From Microcoleus asticus IPMA8 (GTDB lineage Bacteria; Cyanobacteriota; Cyanobacteriia; Cyanobacteriales; Microcoleaceae), in contig NZ_SRRZ01000103.1 in NCBI RefSeq assembly GCF_013179805.1, forward strand, positions 1-27,800: a stretch of 27,800 nucleotides of DNA, in the 5' to 3' direction. A program made the translations under genes and the position numbers. This document shows, in pieces, positions 1-6,782 of the stretch (position 1 is the first letter of the stretch; each line of letters starts with the position of its first letter). Under the pieces are notes generated by a model. That model saw only the letters and a list, made by a program, of their open reading frames with translations, ran no database searches and was not told where the DNA came from.

Positions 1-217
1 AAGTTTGGTGATTTTGAGCCAACATTCTCATGAAACTAATGATCGATCGAACCCTCGATCGATTTATGAATGATTTGCGATCGCTATATATTTCCTCCCA
101 CCAAGCCTGAAGACGGTAATCAAACATTCGCTTGTTGTATGGCTGGGCAAAAGGGAGGTAGTAAAGAAACGGTGTTTATGTGTGCATCATCTGGTGGCTA
201 AAGTGCTGGTCATATAG

Positions 218-258
218 GAGCGATCGCCCTTCTATTATTGAGGTGCGATCGCTCTTTT
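218..258 (+). terminator. HIP1-containing hairpin with T-rich tail
   Basis: GAGCGATCGC (218-227) pairs perfectly with GCGATCGCTC (245-254) across a 17-base loop and is followed by TTTTAT. It is shaped like a Rho-independent terminator for a plus-strand transcript entering from the left. It could also be a chance pairing of two HIP1 sites, which are frequent in cyanobacteria. Confidence 0.4.
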
Positions 259-357
259 ATTGAGTATCACTCATTCTGTTTCTCCAACAGCATAGGAGAT
301 TTTTACCGCTTTGACAACCATTCATAAGACAAGGGATAGTCAGTAGGTTCTGATTAA

Positions 358-383
358 AGTGCGCTCGCTTTGTAGCTCGCACT
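358..383 (-). terminator. Short hairpin downstream of the candidate immunity gene
   Basis: AGTGCG (358-363) pairs with CGCACT (378-383). It lies a few bases past the stop of the minus-strand gene ending at 389 and, read on the minus strand, is followed by TTTAATC. The stem is short, so this is tentative. Confidence 0.35.
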
Positions 384-388
384 TTCAC

Positions 389-778
389 TTAAACCTTAAC
401 CGCTTCCTGCGATTGAATTTCCATCCACTGCAACGCTCTCGATGCCGCCTCAACTACGCTTGTCCACTCAGAAGATTTAATATACTCCTCATCAGAAACT
501 CCTGTCCCCAACGCCTCAAAAACTAAGTCTATAGCCTGACAAACTGCTGAGATCAAACGGGCTTCTTTTTCATCTTCAATAATTACTCCGATTGCCGCAT
601 TCGGGTTTTCTGCCAGCACTGTATCGTCGTAAAGAAAATGAACCGCCTCATCAAAACTGTCGCACTCAATACCGGGCGGATAATCGCTCTCTAGCCAAGC
701 TTTATGTTGATATTCTCTATCTGCCAAACTTCGGAGAGTTTCTAATAACTCCTCTCTCATTTTGGGATACTTTACCAT
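389..778 (-). CDS. Candidate immunity protein, SCO4402-like
   Basis: A 129-residue acidic protein. The start at 778 is chosen because an AAGGAG Shine-Dalgarno sits seven bases upstream; a longer reading to 832 would begin inside the preceding gene. Seen directly: an N-terminal helix (MREELLETLRSLADREYQ), then a central segment with DSFDEAVHFLYDD, and a C-terminal helix near SVVEAASRALQWM. From memory this matches the SCO4402 family of small actinobacterial and cyanobacterial proteins, many of which lie next to polymorphic-toxin tips. The gene lies only 16 bases after the stop of the upstream toxin-tip-like gene on the same strand, so the two are probably co-transcribed. Neutralising that partner is inferred from family and position; no toxin contact is demonstrated. 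Confidence 0.7.
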   Translation of the reverse strand: MVKYPKMREELLETLRSLADREYQHKAWLESDYPPGIECDSFDEAVHFLYDDTVLAENPNAAIGVIIEDEKEARLISAVCQAIDLVFEALGTGVSDEEYIKSSEWTSVVEAASRALQWMEIQSQEAVKV

Positions 779-794
779 ACAACTTTCTCCTTTA

Positions 795-1118
795 CTAAGG
801 TGCGTACCAGGTTTGCCACTGCAACCATTCATCTAAAGGGATGTGAGCTTCTGTGGGATTATTTTTGATGCTACCTGCAATGGGTTGACCATTTTTACCG
901 ATAACTTGACCGTCTTTTCTAAGAATAACGTGGTCTACCTGCTGAGAAGGAAAACTGCTATCTGCATCCCCTCTGTCAATCCTCACCCCATTTCCCTGAT
1001 TTGCTGGATCTCCCCACCGCCAACCTGGTTTCTTTTTGTTTGGCTGTGCATCGCCCCAGGATTCGGGTATTTTCTGGCTAGCTGCTTCTGGGACTGTCCA
1101 ATCTTGACTTGAAATCAC
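795..1118 (-). CDS. Candidate toxin tip (polymorphic-toxin C-terminal domain-like)
   Basis: A 107-residue protein with a GTG start preceded by an AGGTG motif; an in-frame stop lies five codons further upstream (1131-1133). The C-terminal half is the recognisable part: VRIDRG, PSQQVDHV, a Gly-rich hairpin (KDGQVIGKNGQPI) and AHIPLDEWLQW. This pattern resembles the last 80-100 residues of Rhs, CDI and LXG-type polymorphic toxins; the conserved Asp-His and His-Ile-Pro segments are plausible active-site candidates. There is no signal peptide, PAAR, Rhs or hemagglutinin part, so it is either a free-standing effector tip or the remnant of a longer toxin. The nuclease-like role is inferred from resemblance and from the downstream immunity-like gene. 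The exact toxin family is not identified. Confidence 0.55.
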   Translation of the reverse strand: MISSQDWTVPEAASQKIPESWGDAQPNKKKPGWRWGDPANQGNGVRIDRGDADSSFPSQQVDHVILRKDGQVIGKNGQPIAGSIKNNPTEAHIPLDEWLQWQTWYAP

Positions 1119-1204
1119 CTCGCACCTGGTTTATGCTTAATCCTGTTCCTAGACAGCAATTTTAGCACAGAGGATATATCGACCTTAAATAATTTATAAC
1201 AAAT

Positions 1205-1531
1205 ATGAGCATTAACGATAAACTTAAGAACATACTGATGCAACTTCGATCGCACTTCGAGCAACTCTACGGCGATCGCCTCACCCAAATGGTGATCTAC
1301 GGTTCCCAAGCCAGAGGCGATGCACGCCCCGACTCTGACATTGATATTTTAGTCGTCCTCAAAGGGCAAGTAAACCCAGGCGAAGAAATTAAAAGAACCA
1401 GCCACATTCGAGCCGATTTGTCGCTCCAAAATGATGAAGTCATTAGCTGTTTGTTTATGGACGAACAGCGATTTACGCACTACAACGGGCCTTTATTGAG
1501 GAACATTCGTAAAGAGGGAATAGCTTTATGA
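1205..1531 (+). CDS. MNT-type nucleotidyltransferase antitoxin (MntA-like)
   Basis: A 108-residue minimal nucleotidyltransferase. The GS-x10-DxD signature is complete: Gly33-Ser34, then Asp45 and Asp47, in GSQARGDARPDSDIDILV. A later strand (DEVISCLFM) fits the position of the remaining fold elements. Proteins of this family pair with HEPN ribonucleases. In studied MntA/HepT systems the nucleotidyltransferase modifies and silences the HEPN toxin by adding AMP. Here the stop overlaps the start of the downstream HEPN gene (ATGA at 1528-1531), the usual arrangement for this pair. No clear Shine-Dalgarno precedes the ATG at 1205. The antitoxin looks intact although its partner is broken. Confidence 0.85.
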   Translation: MSINDKLKNILMQLRSHFEQLYGDRLTQMVIYGSQARGDARPDSDIDILVVLKGQVNPGEEIKRTSHIRADLSLQNDEVISCLFMDEQRFTHYNGPLLRNIRKEGIAL

Positions 1532-1918
1532 AACCAGAACAATTAGACTTGCTCCTGAAAGCTCGTCAAAGTCTATCGGCGGCAAGGCTATTACTCAATA
1601 ATGGTTTCCCAGATTATGCAGCATCTCGCGCTTATTATGCCATGTTTTATATTGCTGAGGCATTTTTAGATGGCGAAGGAATGTCATTTTCCAGTCATGC
1701 CGCAGTGATTGGAGCTTTTGGCCGAGAATTTGCCCCGTACAGGAAGACTTCCTGCTGAGTTTCACAGATTTTTAATCGATGCTCAAGACTTGTGAAATAG
1801 TGGGGATTACGGGGGACTTGATACTGTCACTGTCGAGCAAGCTGCGGAGCAAATTAACTGCGGCGAGCAATTTCTCGAATTAGCCCAAAATGCGATCGGC
1901 ACTCTACCGCCGCCCTAA
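1528..1918 (+). pseudogene. HEPN-domain toxin (HepT-like), disrupted
   Basis: The reading from ATG 1528 gives helices typical of HEPN proteins (LDLLLKARQSLSAARLLL, then ASRAYYAMFYIAEAFL) and stops at 1758 after 76 residues. The homology continues in the next frame from about 1738: TGRLPAEFHRFLIDAQDL, then a TGA at 1793-1795, then NSGDYGGLDTVTVEQAAEQI and on to TAA at 1916-1918. Two lesions therefore explain the break: a frameshift near 1737 (consistent with one extra T) and a CGA-to-TGA change. The nonsense codon falls where intact relatives carry the conserved Arg of the R-x3-D-Y motif. The product is probably inactive. Sequencing error could explain one lesion but hardly both. Confidence 0.8.
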
Positions 1919-1930
1919 AACAGTATACCG

Positions 1931-1963
1931 ATATCCCCGACTTATTCAACAAGTCGGGGATAT
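1931..1963. terminator. Perfect 13-bp hairpin between convergent genes
   Basis: ATATCCCCGACTT (1931-1943) and AAGTCGGGGATAT (1951-1963) pair perfectly around a 7-base loop. The hairpin lies between the end of the HEPN pseudogene and the end of lpdA, so it can serve as a terminator in either direction. A relative with the same CCCCGA/TCGGGG core lies at 24443-24473. Confidence 0.65.
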
Positions 1964-1988
1964 AAAACAAGAGCACCGCCCCTAAAGA

Positions 1989-3425
1989 TTAATGACTACC
2001 CGCTCCAGCCGCCCGTTTAAACGCCTCATCCAACACTTCCGAAAGCGTCGGGTGAGTGTGGACTCGGAATGCTAAATTGTTAACAGAATCGCGCTGGGCG
2101 ATCGCATTTGCCGCCTCCTGAATTAAATCCGAAGCGTGCAAACCGAAAATGTGAACTCCCAACAACTCCCCAGTGTCTTTCCGGTAAATCACCTTAGCCG
2201 TACCGTCGGTTTCCCCTTCAGCAATAGCTTTAGAATTTCCCTTAAAATAAGTCTTGACAGAAGCTACCTCAAACCCTTCAGCTTTCCCCAACTCTTTGGC
2301 GGCAGGTTCCGTCATCCCCACATAGCTAATTTCCGGGTGAGTAAAAGCCGCCGCCGGGATACTCAAATAGTCAACTTCGCGGGCACGGCCACAAATATTT
2401 TCTACTGCGGCAATTCCCTGAGCAGACGCAGAATGCGCTAACATCATTTTGCCGTTAACATCGCCGATAGCCCACAAATTTTGCACCGGTTCTCCCGCCA
2501 CCAAAACCTGCATCTTATCGTTAACTGGGATATAACCGCGCATCGTTTCCACGCCAACAGTTTCTAATCCCAAATTCTTGCTCACCGGAACCCGACCAGT
2601 TGCTACCAAACAAGCATCAACTTCCAAAACTTCGACAACTTCCTTAGTTTTGAAATCAGCTAATTCAATAATTACTGGCGAACCAGGAATAATCTTCTTC
2701 GCCAACAACCCAACTTTTGTTTCAATATCGCGGGGTGCAATTAACACTCGTTCTGCCAACTTAGCAATATCCGGGTCAAAAGTCGGCATCAACTGATCTA
2801 GAGCTTCAATCATCGTAATTTCGCAGCCCAGGGCTGTGTAAATATCAGAAAACTCCAAACCGATATAACCGCTGCCAATAATTGCAATCCACTTCGGCAG
2901 CGATTCCAACCTGACAGCATCGTCGCTGGTAAATACAGTTTTGCCGTCAATTTCTATCCCGGGGGGGACGAAGGGAACCGAACCTGGAGCGAGAATAATA
3001 TCCTTGGCGGTAATAGTTTTCTCGCCTTTATCCGTTTCGATCGTAATTTTTTGAGAACCGGCGATTTTTCCCCAACCTTGGATAGTATCGACGTTCAAAC
3101 GTTTGAGGCTGTTGGTCAAGTCGCCGCGAAGTTTGCTAACAATAGTATTAGCGTGATTGGCGATCGCCCCGCGATCGAAATCCACACTCCCCAATTGAAT
3201 TCCCAAAGTCTTCAGGTGGTGGGCATTCCGCAAATCTCGCACCCGCCCGGAAGCCGCCAACAGCGCCTTAGAGGGAATGCAGCCGCGGTTGACGCAAGTC
3301 CCGCCCATGTCGCCCGCTTCGATAATTGCCACTTTCAGCCCGCAGCTAACCGCGTGTATGGCCGCGCCGTGTCCGCCCACGCCAGCGCCGATAATTGCTA
3401 AATCGTAATCAAATCCCTGAGTCAC
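1989..3425 (-). CDS. lpdA: Dihydrolipoyl dehydrogenase (E3)
   Basis: A 478-residue FAD-dependent flavoprotein disulfide reductase that reoxidises dihydrolipoyl groups with NAD+ in the pyruvate dehydrogenase complex and related complexes. Visible elements: the N-terminal FAD motif IIGAGVGGHGAA, the redox-active disulfide GGTCVNRGCIPSK (Cys44 and Cys49), the NAD motif IIGSGYIGLE, the second FAD motif WAIGDVNG, and the C-terminal HTHPTLSE segment carrying the His-Glu base pair. The length is typical. The GTG start at 3425 is preferred because AGGAG lies eight bases upstream and the product then begins like other cyanobacterial LpdA proteins. A longer open frame to 3515 adds 30 residues without family resemblance. 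The gene stands alone. Confidence 0.95.
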   Translation of the reverse strand: MTQGFDYDLAIIGAGVGGHGAAIHAVSCGLKVAIIEAGDMGGTCVNRGCIPSKALLAASGRVRDLRNAHHLKTLGIQLGSVDFDRGAIANHANTIVSKLRGDLTNSLKRLNVDTIQGWGKIAGSQKITIETDKGEKTITAKDIILAPGSVPFVPPGIEIDGKTVFTSDDAVRLESLPKWIAIIGSGYIGLEFSDIYTALGCEITMIEALDQLMPTFDPDIAKLAERVLIAPRDIETKVGLLAKKIIPGSPVIIELADFKTKEVVEVLEVDACLVATGRVPVSKNLGLETVGVETMRGYIPVNDKMQVLVAGEPVQNLWAIGDVNGKMMLAHSASAQGIAAVENICGRAREVDYLSIPAAAFTHPEISYVGMTEPAAKELGKAEGFEVASVKTYFKGNSKAIAEGETDGTAKVIYRKDTGELLGVHIFGLHASDLIQEAANAIAQRDSVNNLAFRVHTHPTLSEVLDEAFKRAAGAGSH

Positions 3426-3870
3426 CTTAAAATCTCCTAATGCCTTTGAAATCTTAGGACTCAAGCAAAAAACACCGTCTGTCCGTCCTTTCGAGCTGGC
3501 GCGTTGCCATCGCAACCCTTGAACAGCGGTAATAGTTGCGCAAGTCCTGTTTCCTTATTCTCGACTAGACTAGGGTTAATTAGACAACGAAAGAGCCGTA
3601 ACTGAGATTTTTTCAGGGTCAATGATTTTGAGCTGGGTCTGCACCAAGTCTCAAATCACTCAGTAGGCGGGTGTAGAGTTAAATATAGTTTGAAGGCTGA
3701 CTATGCCCGCAGCAGGTTTTATATGGGGCAGCAAGTTCAGCCACAGGCATTCCCATCGCCCGGTTAAATTCTGTCCTCCTGCTTGTTTTAGTCGGTTTTC
3801 ATGTCTAATATCTGCACGCGCCGGGGCGGACAGACTTTGTTGGCAAATTTTAGACCCTATGGAGTGGCTT
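3426..3870. other. Divergent intergenic region between lpdA and the 3871 gene
   Basis: About 445 bases separate the lpdA start (minus) from the small plus-strand gene, so promoters of both should lie here. No strong hairpin, repeat or recognised operator was seen. Open frames run in from both sides (to 3515 on minus, from 3703 on plus), but neither added segment resembles a protein, and both internal starts have better ribosome sites. Confidence 0.5.
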
Positions 3871-4149
3871 ATGACGGATGACGACGACCAGAAAGATTTA
3901 CGCCGGGCCTCGGCTCAATCATTTTTTGAGTCGCTTGATGAATTGTTCGATTCTATAGAATCGAACAGCAGTCAAGCTGCACAACCTAAATCTCCACCGC
4001 CTCAGGCTAAGTCTTCGAGTCAGTCTTCGAGTCCGCCGAAGAAGACTAGACCTGCGAAAATTAATTTGTCTGATTTTGAAGATGCGATCGCCGATTTGGA
4101 ACAGTTCATCCAGAAGAAACACCAGAAACGGCCGGAATCGAATCAATAG
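3871..4149 (+). CDS. Small acidic cyanobacterial protein of unknown function
   Basis: A 92-residue hydrophilic protein. The start at 3871 is chosen because GGAG lies six bases upstream; the first ATG at 3859 overlaps that site, and the longer reading from 3703 is low-complexity. Seen: an acidic N-terminus (TDDDDQKD), a helix around SFFESLDELFDSIE, a Pro/Ser/Lys-rich linker, then a second helix NLSDFEDAIADLEQFIQ and a basic tail. There are no membrane segments or Cys residues. Two short amphipathic helices around a disordered linker suggest a docking or adaptor role, but this is only inferred from composition. I do not recognise a named family. Confidence 0.7.
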   Translation: MTDDDDQKDLRRASAQSFFESLDELFDSIESNSSQAAQPKSPPPQAKSSSQSSSPPKKTRPAKINLSDFEDAIADLEQFIQKKHQKRPESNQ

Positions 4150-4175
4150 TGCGATGACACATTTTCAAGTAATGA

Positions 4176-4297
4176 CTGTTGACTGTTGACTGTTGACAAG
4201 CGAAAAATTTTACACCTAATTTCCCGCTCCCAGATTCATCTGTGGAGTCAATTTTTAAATCTAAAATCTAAAATCTAAAATCTAAAATCGACTGGCT
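4176..4297. repeat. 122-bp dispersed repeat, copy 1
   Basis: This stretch is matched base for base by 23232-23353 except at one position (C at 4225, A at 23281). It begins with three units of CTGTTGA, has a unique middle, and ends in four to five units of the heptamer TCTAAAA followed by CGACTGGCT. It lies in the spacer between the 3871 gene and the Wzc-like gene. It contains no open frame of note. Confidence 0.9.
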
Positions 4298-4392
4298 CTT
4301 GACTTTGCTTTCGGCTTAAGCTGCCTAGGTTGCAGCCTACAATATATTCACATTTCGTTGAGGATTGCTTTACCAGAATCAAGCCACATAAA

Positions 4393-6624
4393 TTAGCTCA
4401 ATTTACTATTAATAGCCTTGTTTTTAGGCTTTGACTGCTGCGGTAATTGCCTCGATCGCACTTCGATCGCCCGATCGCCGATCGCACTCAAAGGCAAGTC
4501 GAATTCCTCAATATCATTGCGGAACTTCACCGCAATATCAGCACCGTTAATAATTGCTCCCAACAGCCGCGGGCCGGATTTATGCGACTCCTCCTCGTCA
4601 GATTCCAGCAACTGCTCGGCAGCCTCAGACAACATACTAGACAAAGTGTAACCAGGCCGCGCCACCAAAATCATACCGTCTGTGTACGGTTCCAGCGTCA
4701 GCGCGTCGTTGCACTCGCTCAACGCCGGAGAATCCACAACCACAAAATCAAAGCGGTTGCGAACATCGTCGAACAATCTCCGCATTTCGCTCGATTCGAG
4801 TACGGCAGAGGCCTGCCGCAAAAAGCCCGGACTCGGTACCACATATAGGTTCTCTACCTCGGGAACCAAAAATACGCACTCGCTAATATTGCCGTAATAG
4901 TGCAAAGGTTCCACCGCCGCCAGAGGATCTGCAGCGATTTTCAAAGATTCAACGTTAGAAGCCGATCGCAAATCTGCTTCAATTAACAAAGTCCGCTTAC
5001 CCGATCGAGCCGACGCAATTGCCAAATTGTAAGCACTAAAACTTTTCCCCTCCAAACCTGCCGCCGAAGTCAGCAGCACCACCTTCACCGGTTTGTCCCC
5101 GATCCGGCGCAAATTAGTGCGCAACCGCTCGTAAAATTCCAAATAGGGAGAATTTGCCGCCAGGGCGAGCGGCATTTCATCGCCGTAGGAATAATCAAAC
5201 ATCGTCACTTCAGGCAAAACTGCCAGTATCGGCACCTCTTTTTCCACCAAAGCCGCCCGCACTTCTTCCCAACTGTAAAACTTGCCGTTGAGCATCCCCA
5301 ACAAAAATATCAACCCGCCGCCCAGCAGCAATCCCACAAATCCTCCCACCGCCAGCATCACGGGCAAACCTCTCTTGTTTGACTCAACGTCATCCGTTTT
5401 GGGAAGTTGGGCGATTGTCAAACTCCCCGTTGTCTCAGCTACCGCCGCCGAAGCATCTACCAAAGCCGACTGCATCTTATCGTAGAGAGCTTTTTTCAGC
5501 GCCACTTGCTGGGCCAAGCGGGCTTGTTCTAACTGCTTGTTGGGGATTGTCGCGTGTTCCCGGCGTAATAGCTGTTCAGTTTTCTCGATTCCTTTGAGTT
5601 GCTGTTGCCACATATCCTGCTGCGTTTGCAAAGCAATCAAACTTTGAGCTAACTGCTGTCTGGCCGGGTCTAAAGAAGAGTCTACCCGAATTCGATCGGC
5701 ACTTCTGAGCGGAGCCGCCACCCCGTTACCGCCAAGCACCTCAGACTGTCGCTGCTGCAACTGCTGCTCAAAAACAAGTTTTTGTTTGACCAATTCTACA
5801 ATCTTTGGGTGTTCCTCCTGCAAGTCGCTGCGGAGAATTTTGAGCTGAGATTCGAGCGAAAACAATTGCACTCGCAGTTGCGCAATAATTGGATCGGCAG
5901 AGAGTGCTTGAGCGACGTAAGCTTGCTCCACATTCAATCCCAAGCGATCCTGCAAGCTTTTCATTTGAGCTTCAACTCCTCCCAACTGCACGCGGAGTTG
6001 TCGCTGCTGCTGTTGGTTGCTGGTAATCGCTTGCGGCAGTACACCGCTCTGAGCTGCTAAAATTGAAGTTCCTTCTCGTTTTTCGTAGGCTTCAAGTTTT
6101 GCTTCCGTCTCTCTGAGATCCTGAGTTACTTTCGGCAAGCGCTGGTTAATTTGGGCGATCGTTTCTCGCAATCTAGAAGTATTAATAGTTTGGCTGCGAG
6201 CGACCATTTCTTTCATCATCGCCTCTACTACCGCTTCTGCTTTTTTGCGATCGACATTTTTGTACAATACTTGAATCAAAGCGCTGGGGTCATTATTCTT
6301 ACTCGGCATCTTTACCTGCACGCTGTCTGCCAGCTTTTTAGCAGAAACATTTACTTTTTTCGCTGCTGCTTCAACCACCCTTTTATCCAGCAGCATATCT
6401 TTAGTTATTTCTTGTCCTTCCTGTTGAATTTTAGTAGTAGTCGATGAAAAAATCACGCTCGGTCTACGGTAGGCCAGCGTACCTGCAGCAACGTAAACTG
6501 GCGGCGGAGTTGGCTGCAAAGCCACTACTCCCGACACGCCCACAGTCACCGCGAGAGTAGCCAGTCCCACCCACTTGTATTGGTCAAAAGCAATTAAATA
6601 ACGTTTAACAACGGATAAAGTCAT
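4393..6624 (-). CDS. Wzc-like polysaccharide co-polymerase with degenerate BY-kinase domain
   Basis: A 743-residue inner-membrane protein that should control chain length and export of an exopolysaccharide together with an outer-membrane Wza-type channel. Domains: a first membrane segment at about 18-36 with a Wzz-type periplasmic start, long coiled coils rich in Gln at about 150-395 (GNVR-like region), a second membrane segment at about 420-445, then a cytoplasmic P-loop ATPase at about 510-700. Walker A is SAAGLEGKS (520-528), Walker A' is LLIEADLR with Glu in place of the usual first Asp, and Walker B is FVVVDSP (627-633). The last tyrosine is at 659, so the autophosphorylated tyrosine cluster of classical BY-kinases is absent. 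No Shine-Dalgarno is visible before the ATG. The Wza-like gene lies upstream on the same strand. Confidence 0.85.
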   Translation of the reverse strand: MTLSVVKRYLIAFDQYKWVGLATLAVTVGVSGVVALQPTPPPVYVAAGTLAYRRPSVIFSSTTTKIQQEGQEITKDMLLDKRVVEAAAKKVNVSAKKLADSVQVKMPSKNNDPSALIQVLYKNVDRKKAEAVVEAMMKEMVARSQTINTSRLRETIAQINQRLPKVTQDLRETEAKLEAYEKREGTSILAAQSGVLPQAITSNQQQQRQLRVQLGGVEAQMKSLQDRLGLNVEQAYVAQALSADPIIAQLRVQLFSLESQLKILRSDLQEEHPKIVELVKQKLVFEQQLQQRQSEVLGGNGVAAPLRSADRIRVDSSLDPARQQLAQSLIALQTQQDMWQQQLKGIEKTEQLLRREHATIPNKQLEQARLAQQVALKKALYDKMQSALVDASAAVAETTGSLTIAQLPKTDDVESNKRGLPVMLAVGGFVGLLLGGGLIFLLGMLNGKFYSWEEVRAALVEKEVPILAVLPEVTMFDYSYGDEMPLALAANSPYLEFYERLRTNLRRIGDKPVKVVLLTSAAGLEGKSFSAYNLAIASARSGKRTLLIEADLRSASNVESLKIAADPLAAVEPLHYYGNISECVFLVPEVENLYVVPSPGFLRQASAVLESSEMRRLFDDVRNRFDFVVVDSPALSECNDALTLEPYTDGMILVARPGYTLSSMLSEAAEQLLESDEEESHKSGPRLLGAIINGADIAVKFRNDIEEFDLPLSAIGDRAIEVRSRQLPQQSKPKNKAINSKLS

Positions 6625-6627
6625 GAC

Positions 6628-6652
6628 GATTTTAGATTTTAGATTTTAGATT
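6628..6652. repeat. Heptamer tandem repeat (TTTTAGA)n
   Basis: Three and a half copies of a heptamer lie just upstream of the Wzc-like start. On the minus strand it reads as TCTAAAA units, the same unit that ends the 122-bp repeats at 4297 and 23353. Such short tandem heptamers are common in filamentous cyanobacterial spacers. A second heptamer run (AAATCGA units) lies at about 6755-6776. Confidence 0.8.
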
Positions 6653-6782
6653 GTTAACGATAACTAATGATTGCTGACAAATAATACCCATTCCCAAAAA
6701 CCTTAGAACTTTCGGCCTGCGATCTAAACCCATATCGCATAAGTCATTCCCCATCTCAAATCGAAAATCGAAAATAGTCTGA

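Larger units (their letters stand above)
1..388. other. Noncoding left end of the window
   Basis: No convincing coding region is seen here. The stretch holds a perfect 9-bp palindrome (ATCGATCGA at 42-50, loop ACCC, TCGATCGAT at 55-63), HIP1-type GCGATCGC octamers at 77-84 and 220-227, and two terminator-like hairpins listed separately. Any gene that ends or begins just to the left of the window cannot be judged. Confidence 0.6.

Noticed and set aside
4176..4297. Considered the heptamer-rich repeat as a CRISPR array
   Set aside because: The units are 7 bases long and contiguous without spacers of 30-40 bases, and no cas gene is nearby.
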